Position numbers and translations under genes: made by a program. Shown piece by piece: positions 1 through 12,556 of a stretch of 64,000 nt of DNA. The number at the start of each line of letters is the position of its first letter. The stretch's first letter is position 1. The notes under the pieces were generated by a model, which was given only the letters and a program-made list of their open reading frames with translations, was not told where the DNA came from and did not search any database. Location: contig JACTVC010000006.1 in assembly GCA_018417955.1 (NCBI GenBank), positions 1,488,001-1,552,000 on the forward strand. The letters run 5' to 3'. The stretch comes from Laccaria trichodermophora. Taxonomy: Eukaryota > Basidiomycota > Agaricomycetes > Agaricales > Hydnangiaceae.

Positions 1-243
1 TTGTAGCTGGCTCCGCATGGAACGCCAACCGGCGAAGAGATGGTGTGTAAACCTCGATGTTCCTTATTTGTATGCTGATTATGGACCTCATCAGCAGGAA
101 GTCCCGTTTTAAACCTCAAGAGTAGCTCTTCGCCTGCCTTGTTCAACGTTGTTTATTATACCAGAAGGAGCCAAACATCGGTCAACTGCAGTATGGTTTC
201 ACTGGTTTCAACGTCATTGCATTGTCCCAGCACTCTTCTAGCC

Positions 244-2309
244 ATGACCTCGACTTTGGATTTTCTCTTTCCTACCCCTTCCGCTCCTCCTTCACCCCTC
301 AGTCCGTCTCACGGATATGGAATCTCACCACAATCTACAGCGGCTCTTCAGAAAGTACTCAAAGACAATCATGAAAGGTGGCACATATTCTTCAACGACA
401 AACATTTCCACAAGTTCGTATCGTACTATACGCCATTATCTGGCCAATTGACGTACACATAGCCATATCACTCACCGAGCACTAGCCATGTGGAACCTTG
501 GAGCCGATGGTGCTGTCATCGAAGCAGGTTACAAGCTCGACAGCAGCTACCAGCGCCCCGCATTTAAGTCTCCCAGTGTTATCAACGACCATAATTTCAA
601 TGAGCACCTCGGTGATGAAAGGTGAAATTGCACACAATACAGAATAATACACATTTATCAATTGGAGCAGGTACTATCAGGCATATAGGGCCTTCTTCAC
701 ACGATTTATACAAGACAAGGGCATTCCAGCTGCGGTTGAAGAGTTTATTTTCTCTCATAAAGCCAACCTTGGCCCTGATCCAAACATTTCCATCGACAAG
801 CGGCCTCAGATGCTGGATCGCTTCCTGTCTGGTCTTCTTCACCCAGTAATACACACGGGCTATGGCGCCGAATTTCGACTACCTGGAATGGTTGTCGAAG
901 GTACTTATCAACGCGTTTCAAGAGTTGGAGAACAGCTACTCAGTCAACGATAGGTCTCGCACAGACGGCTGTTCATGTACCAGCGTCCACAGGTTTGATC
1001 CCCGCCTCTTTGTTTGAGGATGCCGGTTCCCTCAGCAACGTGGCTGCAAGTGCGGGAGAGGCCATTGGAAGCGCATTTTCTTCTACAGTGCAAGCATTTG
1101 ATCATGCACTTGACACCGTCCTACCTAGATCTCTGCATCTCAACACGGATAGAACCAGTTCTACTAATTATCCTCCTGCGTCTGCTCTCAATCGCAACAT
1201 CCGTTTCCGAAACAACGAGGGTCCGCCTAACACGCATGCTTTGACTATCCTCGCTCGTGTCTTACGGAATCCTCGCTTTGCCCCGTCTGCAACTACTGAG
1301 AGGGACGACGCAAAAATTTATGCCGCGACAATCAAGTTACATGCGCCAGCTATCGTAGAGTATGCTGCGCAGTGGACTATCGATCTTGAGGCTCTGAAAA
1401 ACGGGAAGGGTGAAGTTGAACGGAAGGTTGAGGAATTGGCGTGGACTGTCTGCCTGCTATACGGAGTCGCAGGTTGGACGGGACGTGGAAAGGAGCGTTT
1501 CAATGCGGACTTCTTTTTGTAAGTCTATCTTGCGCCGTTACGAGTCCTTTGTTGACGATTTCCACTTGAAAAGCCTGCATCTGGTCACGTCTTCTACCTT
1601 CTTGCCATCTATCCTTGCCGTAATATCTCCACACTCTCAATCCCGCTTTCTTCGCGCGTATCTAACTGTTGTTCTGACCATTTACGTTGCTCGCGGACGC
1701 CCGAGCCTCGATCTCCCCGGTTTCTTTTCCGAACCACTCGGGTTTACACCGCCTGGAGCTCAGCCACGCCCACACGATGGCGTCCTTCCCTCTGTCAATG
1801 CCAAAGAAGCGGTCACCCCAAACCCGTTCCTTTCCATTATTCAAACCAGTATCGTTCATCCAGATGAGCACCTGCCCAAGGTACAGCGGTCCCTGGCGAC
1901 ATGGGCGCAGATGTTTGGCACCCGCGTGTCTGAAGTTACGAAGCAGGGAAGACTCTACGTCAAGTCTGATACTCCTGGTTTGGCAGGGATGCAAAAGAGG
2001 AGCGACGCAGGAGAAGCTGCTGGCCTGGGGATGGGGTGGGGAATGGATGCGTTCACGGACGATGCTGAGGAGTTGGGTGAATATCATGCTTCGCATCTTG
2101 ACGCGGAGGGCAGAGCTGATCACGAACTTGTGGCTACGGAACTTCCGGGAGCGGAGTACATTGATGGAACCCTGTTCGTACGCACGGCTGAGTTGACTGC
2201 GAATCGGATGGGGTGGGTGAGGGAAGGACAGAAGGCGGGTGAATTTTGGGATTTCAAAGGATTTTATGGTGATGATGATAAGAAGGCGGTAAGAAGGGCT
2301 AAATTCTGA
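244..2309 (+). CDS. Questin oxidase-like (AflY-type) protein
   Basis: Five exons read from splice sites keep one frame: 244-413, 463-621, 671-900, 954-1518 and 1574-2309, giving 619 residues. Family landmarks run through the joined protein: an early FHNHITHRALAMWNLGA block, then HPVIHTGYGAEFRLPGMVVEG, and DFFFLHLVTSSTFLPSIL across the last junction. These match the questin oxidase-like family, whose characterised fungal members act as Baeyer-Villiger-type oxygenases on anthraquinones. The substrate here is unknown. No signal peptide or membrane segment is visible, so a cytosolic enzyme is likely. The ATG at 244 was chosen because it is in frame and gives a typical N-terminus; an in-frame ATG at 193 is an alternative. 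A GGPP synthase gene follows on the same strand 190 bp downstream. Confidence 0.85.
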
Positions 2310-2495
2310 TGTTCTTTGACTAGCGCGATATTTGCGTTGACGAAACTGTACAATAGCTGTAAAATAAATGGACGAGCTAAAAAACTCAAAAATTGTTTGA
2401 GGAGTTGTGGATTACTTTGAAGCCAACCTGAGGGCGACGTCCACTTGCCAAGTTCCAACGCCAGTGACGTCAGTCAACTTCAACTTCCAACTCTT

Positions 2496-3934
2496 ATGAA
2501 TAAGTTTCAAATGTACGACAATATCTTTGAAACTCTTTCTGCAGAAAAAACTTGGTCGGCTCAGAATGAAGAGGTGCATTTTTAGCAGCACATTGATCAT
2601 TCGCGGCTGAACGACATGTATTATATTAGGTCATTCTTGAGCCTTTCACTTTCATCACCTCGAATCCAGGCAAAGAAATACGCGGCAAGCTTATCGAGGC
2701 ATTCAACACCTGGCTGAACGTTACGGTGGACAAACTGCTGGTCATCACAAAAGTTGTCAATATGCTGCATGCTGCTAGTCTCATGTGAGCACTGAAACGA
2801 CGGTAGACATCGGATGCCAACCTTGCCTCATCATCTACAGGGTGGATGATATAGAAGACGATGCCCAGCTGCGGAGAGGAAAGCCAGGTGCGTTTGGATC
2901 ATGTACCTTCCATTTCACTTGAGGCTTAGTGCCAGCAGCTGCGCACAAAATCTATGGGATACCCCAAACCATCAACACGGCAAACTATGTCTACTTCCTT
3001 GCTTACCAGGAACTTTTGACCCTCCGCAATAGTCCAACAACTTCAGCTCCACGCAAAGACCTAGACGCCCTAGTTACAGGTATGCCTTGTATCATCTTGG
3101 CGATGTCGTTGGCTGACGCTTTTTTTCCGTCAGAAGAGTTACTGTCTCTTCACCGCGGCCAGGGGCTCGAAATCCTCTGGCGGGATTCCCTCCAATGTCC
3201 ATCAGAAGAGGAATATATAGGTATGGTAAATAACAGTACGTGCAGCACATTCATGAATCATCTGTCTGTCACGATGTCTAACTAACAAACATTCTCAGAA
3301 ACTGGTGGATTGCTAAGGATGGGCGTCAAGATCATGATGGCTTGCGCTACTACAAACATTGATGTGTATGCTTACCCTTCTTCCAACGTCTCAGATTCTC
3401 GCCCAGTTAACGATTTGTCCCCATTCAGCGACTATGTACCACTCGTCAACCTAATTGGAGTGTTTTTCCAGATTCGCGATGACCTTATGAATTTGCAAAG
3501 CACAGAGGTCAATAAACTTTTCGCCGCCGGAGTGTTTACATAGAAGATCTGATTTTTTCTCTCTCCCAGTACACATCAAATAAAGGCTTTGCAGAAGATC
3601 TCTCGGAGGGCAAATTCTCTTTTCCTGTGGTACATGGCATCCACGCTGACACCTCAAATCGTCAAATTCTTAGTACGCTTTACCCACATACTCTCCTTTC
3701 AATTTTGACTTATCCCAACCTTTACTACATAGACGTATTGCAGAAACGACTCCTACGTTGAAGATACACGCAATATCATACCTGAAAGACCATACGAAAT
3801 CGTTTGAGTATACGGTATCTGTGTTGCGTGTCATCGAGGCGAAAACGCGGGCAGAGATCGCGAAGTTGGGAGGGAATGTTGGGTTGGATGGGATTATGGA
3901 CCTTCTGCACGTGGACGAGGCAACTATCATCTGA
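2496..3934 (+). CDS. Geranylgeranyl diphosphate synthase
   Basis: Nine exons: 2496-2573, 2630-2784, 2841-2887, 2930-3079, 3134-3235, 3299-3365, 3429-3507, 3570-3672, 3744-3934. They join to about 323 residues, a normal length for fungal GGPP synthases. The enzyme condenses isopentenyl diphosphate with allylic diphosphates to C20 GGPP, used for protein prenylation, carotenoids and diterpenes. Both Mg-binding aspartate motifs are present: [15 protein letters not shown] and [13 protein letters not shown]. The [18 protein letters not shown] and [20 protein letters not shown] blocks are also typical. The start could equally be the in-frame ATG at 2511. The acceptor of exon 4 is ambiguous among three nearby AGs, changing 2-4 residues after RRGKP. 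The acceptor before exon 9 was chosen because the alternative 14 bp upstream shifts the frame into a stop. Confidence 0.9.
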
Positions 3935-4384
3935 GGTGGCTTTGTGCCTTTCACCCCTTTTGGGGACGCAGACGAAAACGGTCCTTTTGAGAGGGTGCGA
4001 CTCTAGCTAGCAACCCGTGGGTCCACACTCCCGCATCACAGGCCTCGTCCCATGTCCTCATAAATCACTCGTTTAGCTAGGCCAGGGACATTCTTCAACT
4101 TCGTCACTTTTGGCGGTGTAAATGGTATTATTTGCAGTCGCATACTGTGTGGCAGAGAGCAAGCCCCAGATACGCGGGACCTCTGAATCCCACGATATGC
4201 GACAAGGCTCTATGCTTGGGCATGCATGTTCTGGGTAAAGCAAAGCAAGATATATGATAGATGTAGAAGTGTAGATATAAAAGTGCATACATGAAACTTC
4301 CCTAGTATCCTTACGTAGATGTCCTATGTCGTTAATATTTCCCGCCTTTACATAATTACCAGCTCCTTACAATCGACATCTGAG
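3935..4384. other. Intergenic region between convergent genes
   Basis: This is the shared 3' flank of the GGPP synthase (+) and the O-acetylhomoserine sulfhydrylase (-). No ORF or repeat in it looks like a gene. Confidence 0.6.
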
Positions 4385-6406
<2,022 letters not shown>

Positions 6407-7114
6407 GATACTGGAAGGTCGAATAATGGGGATTGAGAGCTATGGTCGATGAATTTATATGTGCCCAGGATTGCGTGCTTGAGACATACTTTGTGGTCAC
6501 GCCATCACGTCAAAGTCTTGCTACATACCGCCAATCTCTCTCCTAAGCTTGCTGAAACTTTGAGATAGAAGCCATATGACTCCTCCGCGATTATTGACGG
6601 CCGCAGCTGGGATGTGAATATAGATCTAAAAAGTGGCGAACAGCACCCTCGACTTTGACGTGGCTGCAATCTTATCATCTCCGACCCTGCCGATCAATAA
6701 TTAATAATGAGCAACAACTTCTTGTCTTCCAGCTTCCATCCGCCCATGGCCAATTGTTTCCCTCTCAAACAAGACCGTAACCCCCAAGGGCATCTGCTGT
6801 CGGTTGCAAACCAGAACAATATTCATGAATTTGTCATCCGCGGTTATGGCAACTTGTTCTCAGAACTGCAAAGTGCAATGGGCCACAACTCTCTATAGAA
6901 ATGACAGAACTAACGGCGTATAGTCCTGCCGGATGGAAACAAAGACCGTGAGGTGCTAAATACGACGTCAAGGCGTGGCAATCCCGAACAATGTGACTTC
7001 AATGTGGCCCGCCGGCCACCCAAATTAAAACTCAACACAATTACTTACAAATGATCTCTTCAATCATAACCACCACTGTCATGATAAGCGTGGCCGTTAT
7101 TCACTGAATTCGAC
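6407..7114. other. Intergenic region between divergent genes
   Basis: A 63-codon open frame (6707-6898, +) resembles nothing I know and has no splice partners I trust. The rest is ordinary non-coding sequence. The stretch presumably holds promoters for the sulfhydrylase (leftward) and the repeat protein (rightward). Confidence 0.5.
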
Positions 7115-8643
7115 ATGACATCGTTGAAGGCCGCGACAGACGGGGTCAAGACGATAGCCAAGCCCAAGCTTAGTGAGCTCAAAACCGATCTTTATCACCC
7201 GTCGCACCTGCTGAACGCAATGATCTAGATCAGGGCATCGTTCAGCCCATTGGCGCGTCTCAGACCTCAGAAACTCGCGCCTCAACCCACGGCGCGCTTG
7301 GTAGAAGCGCGAATAACTCACTTCCTTCAGGCGATGTTAACTCGTTGGTCAGACCAAGAGCACGCAAAAATTCAGCAAGTCTCCATCCTACTGTGAGAGG
7401 AATTTTGGATATCGGTCACTCGATCACTGCACCCCACGAAGACTCCCACCCTTCAGGGGAGGACTTACCGCCACAGATACGGAAATCTCGTTACAAGATA
7501 GGCCCGCTCCTGGACCTACCATTTGAACCCCGACCCGCTGGGACCAAGCGCAAGAAGGTGAAGGCAAAGCCTAAACCTCCCAATCCCAAGGCTTACCTTG
7601 AACTGTGTGAGTGAAATTTACACCAGGCTCTTTGATTATTTTTGTAATTGATTGCTGCCGTAGCAAATACGAGATACCGTAGTTTTTTCTGGGACTTTCT
7701 AGTGCCATGGGTTGATACACCACCTGCATCTCCGGAGATGTCCTCTACACCGGTGGCCTCTACGTCGACAAGCTCTACGGCCTCTGGGAGGAAACCGTTG
7801 TCGAGAACGGTGTCCTACATGTCTTTGGGACCCACCTCGGAAATCTCGACGCCTCGCATCGACACGCCTCCTGCATCTCCAGAGATGTCTCCTACACCAG
7901 TAGCCTCGACATCGACAAGCTCTACTACCTCTAGGAGGCGACCTTTGTCAAGAACGGAGTCCTACCTGTTCTTGGGATCCACCTCGGCAAACTCGACGTG
8001 GGTCGATACACCTCCTGCATCTCCGGAGAGGCCCCCCGCACCCGTATCCTCGACGTCGACAAGCCCTGCAGCCTCTGGGAGGCCTCTGTCAAGAACGGTC
8101 TCATACATCTCCCTGCAGCCATTCATCCACCAAACCCCCGCCTTGAGCATCCCATCGCTACGAGTTGACACCCCACTCGTGTCTCCAGAGTTGGTTCCCA
8201 CATCTGTACCATCGACCTCGATTAACCCTGCGACTCCTAGTCAAAAGAAGCTAGAAAGGACCGTTTCTTACCTCTCATTGGAACCAATGGTCGGCGTTTT
8301 TGGGACTGCCATCAACGAGAAGGCATCAACGAATACTTCCACGGCTAAGGCAAGCTCGAAGAAGAGGGCGCGCGACGACGAATGGGGTTTGGAGGCTGAA
8401 ACAGAGCGTCCTTCTCAACGGGCTCGTACTGAAACGGCTAGCGATGAGGATATAGAGGGCTCTTTGGCTACAAACCCTGTGAGCGTGGATCAAATCTCTG
8501 TGCCAGCTTCTGGTTCTTCGCAGACTGTGGATGCGGGTTCGAAGCCGAAAGTCAAGGTTAGATTCGTGCAGGCGATGTCTTTTCAAATTGCACTTGATAA
8601 ATTCAAGGAGAGTCGTGGATATGGTGCTGAGGCTTCCCAGTGA
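7115..8643 (+). CDS. Low-complexity Ser/Thr-Pro repeat protein, unknown function
   Basis: Three exons were inferred: 7115-7172, 7271-7606 and 7664-8643. Together they total 1374 bp (457 residues) with all phases matching. The first exon is less certain, because the second has no ATG in its own frame and needs an upstream start. The middle is Lys/Pro-rich (GTKRKKVKAKPKPPNPKAY). The C-terminal half has four degenerate repeats of about 50 residues, each built on VDTPPASPE, then VASTSTSS, then a PLSRTVSYMSL-like block. This gives regularly spaced SP/TP and RTxSY sites that could be phosphorylated. A basic stretch (SSKKRARDDE) could be a nuclear localisation signal. No domain is recognised and no function is assigned. 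It probably is an intrinsically disordered protein. Confidence 0.6.
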
Positions 8644-8986
8644 TGAACATAGTTTTCTTGTTTTATTTGTTTCCTGTGTGTAAGTTGTACCCATTGTACA
8701 TATGCGCTCAATGATCGCTGTTCATTCCCTTTCATTCCATTTGTCAAAATCAACATATTTGCAAAATTGAGAACCCGGACCAAAGTGCTGGATGTAGCCT
8801 ATAAAAGCAGCTAATTTTATGATGGTTGCTGCTGGATCCAGCTAAAGCCTGATAATCATGCATGATACTACTGCAATACTACTGCCAACGTCCTTAGATA
8901 GTTCATAGCTAAACATCAAAACTTACACAACATCCATAATGCGGCGCACAACTCTCACGTCACCGTGAAGGTTTTTGAAATATAAA
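8644..8986. other. Intergenic region
   Basis: This is the 3' flank of the repeat protein and the downstream edge of the decayed transcription factor. I see no gene or repeat. Confidence 0.5.
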
Positions 8987-9751
8987 TTAGCTTGAGGGGG
9001 GATGCCAGCTGGTGGATGACACTAAATCTGTGTCCACAAAAGGGACAGGGACAGGTGAATTCAACGGAGACGTGACGCAGAAGTCACGTCCCGAGTACAG
9101 GGACCAACACACATCCTAATAAAATGTAAGAGGATCATTTATGACCGATGAAAGATTGACTAACCTGCGAGAATGTGGTCCAGTGTGGCCAATTTCGGTC
9201 AAGCCTCTCAGTCTCGTCGATGAGACCGAGTTTGACCCAGTCCGAGCAATCGACACCTAGGCCCACTATGATGAAAGGGTTTTAGAGACATTGCGCTGAG
9301 GATTATACAGGGAAAGTACTTGACGGGCTTGGCCCATCCCATCTGGGCACTCATGCCTGTAATACAATCTCTCTCTACAAAGAGTATCTTAAAAGAGTGA
9401 GAAGGCGACTTACCAAAATAGAGAAACCCAAGGGTCTGATCCCCCTGAGAAGCGTGGAAGGCAGCCACACGCTCAACTGAGGTTTTTGGCATTCCACCCT
9501 TAAATAGCACTTCGCAGCATCGGCAAAACACCAACGGGACTTGGAGTCCCGGATGTTTGGGTCATCGAGAAACGCCGTCCCCAGTGCTACGAGAGCCTTA
9601 TGCAGCATGGGCGAGTAATGTGGCGTCTTGGGCGGGGTGTGGGAGCGGGGAACGACGAGTGCTCGCCGCTCGGTACATGTCTTGGAGGAAGAGCGCCGGG
9701 ACAATGCAGAGACACCAGGAGGTGAAGAATTTGAAGAGGAGGTCGAGAGCT
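8987..9751 (-). pseudogene. Decayed fungal-specific transcription factor (middle domain only)
   Basis: The minus strand encodes pieces of the 'fungal_trans' middle homology region of Zn2Cys6 regulators: FLQDMYRA, KTPHYSPMLHKALVALGTAF, AAFHASQGDQTLGFLYFG, GLGVDCSDWVKLGLIDETER and DVCWSLYSGRDFCV. Between FLQDMYRA and KTPHYSPML the frame shifts by one base with no room for an intron (near 9650-9660). The intron before GLGVDCS does not splice cleanly in phase. The frame ends in TAA at 8989-8987, well short of the usual C-terminus. No Zn2Cys6 cluster is visible upstream. I read it as a non-functional remnant, although one sequencing indel plus an unusual intron could mimic part of this. It resembles the xylanase-regulator type, but the specificity cannot be told. 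Confidence 0.6.
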
Positions 9752-11100
9752 CTGGTAGTGTAACAGTTAACTTACATCAGCATTACAGCATCTCGAAAAA
9801 AAAAGAGACATGGAACGAACTTGTCATGGAACCTCCTTCTCCAGCGGCGGCCACTAATTCCCGACCACTTTCAGCGCCCCTCCGCCGCTCCACCACCACT
9901 TACACCTGTGTTCCTATCTTCATCCACAGGAACAGAAGCAGATCACCGCCTAGGACCCCCATTCGACGCCCAAACGACACCTCAGACACTAGCATACCCC
10001 GCATTCCCGCCTAAATCCATCATACTACACTCCCCCATGTCCCTTGGCCCCATCGCTTCACAGACACAAGCAAACATCGGCCCAAGCGTCGAGATCCGCA
10101 GGGAGAGGGTGCAGTGGGCCGGATACCGCACACACCTGGCCTATATGTCCCCAGTGCATTTGGTGAACAGAGGATGTTGACTAAACCGCAAAGCGCTGCG
10201 GCGGGCGGGGAGAATATCATTGTTTCTTACGGTTTGCTTCCATTGGGGGTCGGAGGGGATGGGAATGGGAAGAGGAGGAGCGCTGTTGGTTCTGCATTGG
10301 GGCCGTGGAAGATACACCCTTCACGTTGGATATTTTCGTGTTTAACCAGAATGGCCGAGGAGGTTGGAGGTGACGCGTCCTGAGGTGAAAAGACGGGGGG
10401 AGGGGAGGAGAGGAGGAGTGTGATGGGCGGTGAAATGGTACCCTGGGGTTTTGGCTATGGATAGCCGCGTGCGGATTGGGTAACGAGGTCCCTTTGGTAC
10501 GTATGTACTTGATGATTCCTTTGATCAAGCTAGGAAGGTTGGAGAGAGGGTGGGGAGAGTGGTGTATTGATTGGAGGGTATAAGTGGATTGTGTCCGTTC
10601 ACCCTTGAAAGAGTCTGCCGGAAAAGCACAGTGGAGATCGTGTAAGGTTTCCTCGCACCCTTGGCCGATGAGAATTGCTTTGAGATGGAAGGGGAAGGAG
10701 GTTACAGGCCACTGACCCTAAAAATTTCATCGTATGCGAGTCTTCCAGAATCCCCTCGGCCAGCCTCGATCTCGTTCATCCGATACGCCTTGAGGCCCCG
10801 TTCATACGCTGTGATAAGGGCTTCGTGCAAGAAGAGCATGCAAAGAGCTGGCGTCGCGTCCATGGCGTCGTGTATATCGGATCTCCGCATGAAGTTGGTT
10901 GAAAGAGTTCAAGGAATCGCGTACGAGGTATCATGTTTTCGAGCACCTCAGCGGCGTGTGCGGAGTATGGATCTTCACAAAGGTTGCGGTCCAGCATCTC
11001 TTCAATGACCTGACTTACTACCCTCGATTTTGGCTTCGACTCAGCGCTGTGTGTGACGAAACAAGTGCTCTCCCCAAGCCCTCCCCATAAAACGGCATCA
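9752..11100. other. Unresolved region with coding-like fragments
   Basis: Several overlapping open frames occur on both strands. They include a Pro-rich plus-strand frame (9821-10180) and minus-strand frames at 10217-10528, 10702-10890 and 10776-10997. The last two read like adjacent pieces of one protein in different frames (YSAHAAEVLENM, then FLHEALITAYERGLKAY). I cannot assign a family. The region may hold the lost N-terminal part of the neighbouring transcription factor or remnants of another gene. Confidence 0.3.
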
Positions 11101-12556
11101 TCACGTCAGTCTCCGACATAGAGATGTCTGAGTCAGTGCTCGCCATTCATGAGTTCATTGTCAAAGGCATAATGGGTGTCATGGGGGTTGAACCATGAAG
11201 GGAAGGCTGCAGCCAAAGTTGGGTTCTAGAAAGATTCGTTCTAATACAATTCAGTAGCCTTGTGGTTCAATGGTTATACCCTCTGTATCTACGCGTGGTC
11301 CCCTGTTGCCACAAGGCTGCTTTTTCGATCCTTCATGGGTGCACTAAATATGTATGGCAGTCATGGAACACATGTGTGTGCTGCAGTTTTATGCAGTAAT
11401 ATGCCCAGAGCTGGAAAGGTCACTGACAGCCATTGGGTACCAGTGAATGTTCTCTGACATTGGATCCAATGGGTGTCATTGGGTTTTACCATCATCATAT
11501 CCACTTTTTACAGACTCCATCAACATTACCTTGCTTGTCAAGGTCTATTTCCACAGTCATAATAATGAAATCCATCCTACATATCTCCCTTTTATTGATG
11601 CCGAAACATTAGAGACCACTCTAGACTGCTGGTTGCTGAGAGATTTCTGAGATACTTAATACTGAGAATTTACGCGGATTCGGTCACGTGTGTTTGGGAT
11701 TCCACTGGCTGACATGTCTTTTTTGTTTGCGTCCAGCCAAACAGCCGTGCCTCGGGGTGCCCGCTCGTCGTCGTCGATGCTGCCCGCCCTCTTCTTGGCC
11801 TCTTACCTCGCCAACGAAGGGCGCGGTGTGCAGGCCTGGTCTGCTCCTTGGCCTGGGAGCTTGGACCCGAGGAGATCGTCGGCTGCATCCTTTACTTTTG
11901 TCTACTTGTAGTTAAATAACATCTGTTGTACTTCAACATCAATCAGTCCATCAGAATGTTTGTGAAAGACGCACGCCTCCTTGCAGCAATGCGCCCTCTT
12001 TCTTTCTGTCCACCTGCTTCCTCACATTGTCGTCCCAGACTCCCAGCCTCCGCATGTCTCCTTGAGCCCTTTGGTGAGTCTGCTAACCTTGACTTGCCCA
12101 CTGGCACCCTTTTGAGTGCTGAAACGACAGCTGAGGTAGCTTGATTCCAGACAGCTGCAGGGGATGTTGACGGCCATCTCTGTAACTTTTCAGGATCAAA
12201 CCTGGGCCCAAGTTAAAGAGCTGTTCGTTAACATTCCCTGGATGCCATTGATTTGTGTCGTTTCTGATCTTTATCTTGTTCTACTAACAACAATGATCAA
12301 GCTTTTTTTAACACCAAAACTGATTATTTTACAATACAGTAGCCCAAGAACATGATGTATGGTACAAGAATGGAAGCAACATTATTGGCAGAACTTGAAA
12401 ACCTACCGTAAGTGTTTAGCATTTAAAATGTATGTATACTATGCTGAGACTTGTTTTAAATTGTGATGACACTCGATAATACCACTCGAGTCAAGCAGAT
12501 GGCGACGGGCTGCTGCTCAAGCGTTCGTCGTATGTCCCATTCTTACTGCAGCGTCG
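11101..12556. other. Gene-poor stretch beside the recombinase
   Basis: Only short random-looking frames are present. The one notable feature is at 11258-11318: AGCCTTGTGG is matched by CCACAAGGCT about 50 bp later. The segment includes an A-box-like TGGTTCAATGG. I see no long terminal or inverted repeats that would bound the recombinase gene downstream. Confidence 0.4.

Noticed and set aside
9821..10180. Proline-rich plus-strand gene
   Set aside because: Open for 119 codons, but composition alone explains this. It lacks a domain or splice-supported extension.
11257..11330. tRNA gene
   Set aside because: AGCCTTGTGG pairs with a downstream CCACAAGGCT and an A-box-like sequence follows. However, there is no proper T arm (GGTTCRANNCC) before the 3' stem and no convincing anticodon arm. 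At most it is a tRNA-derived remnant.
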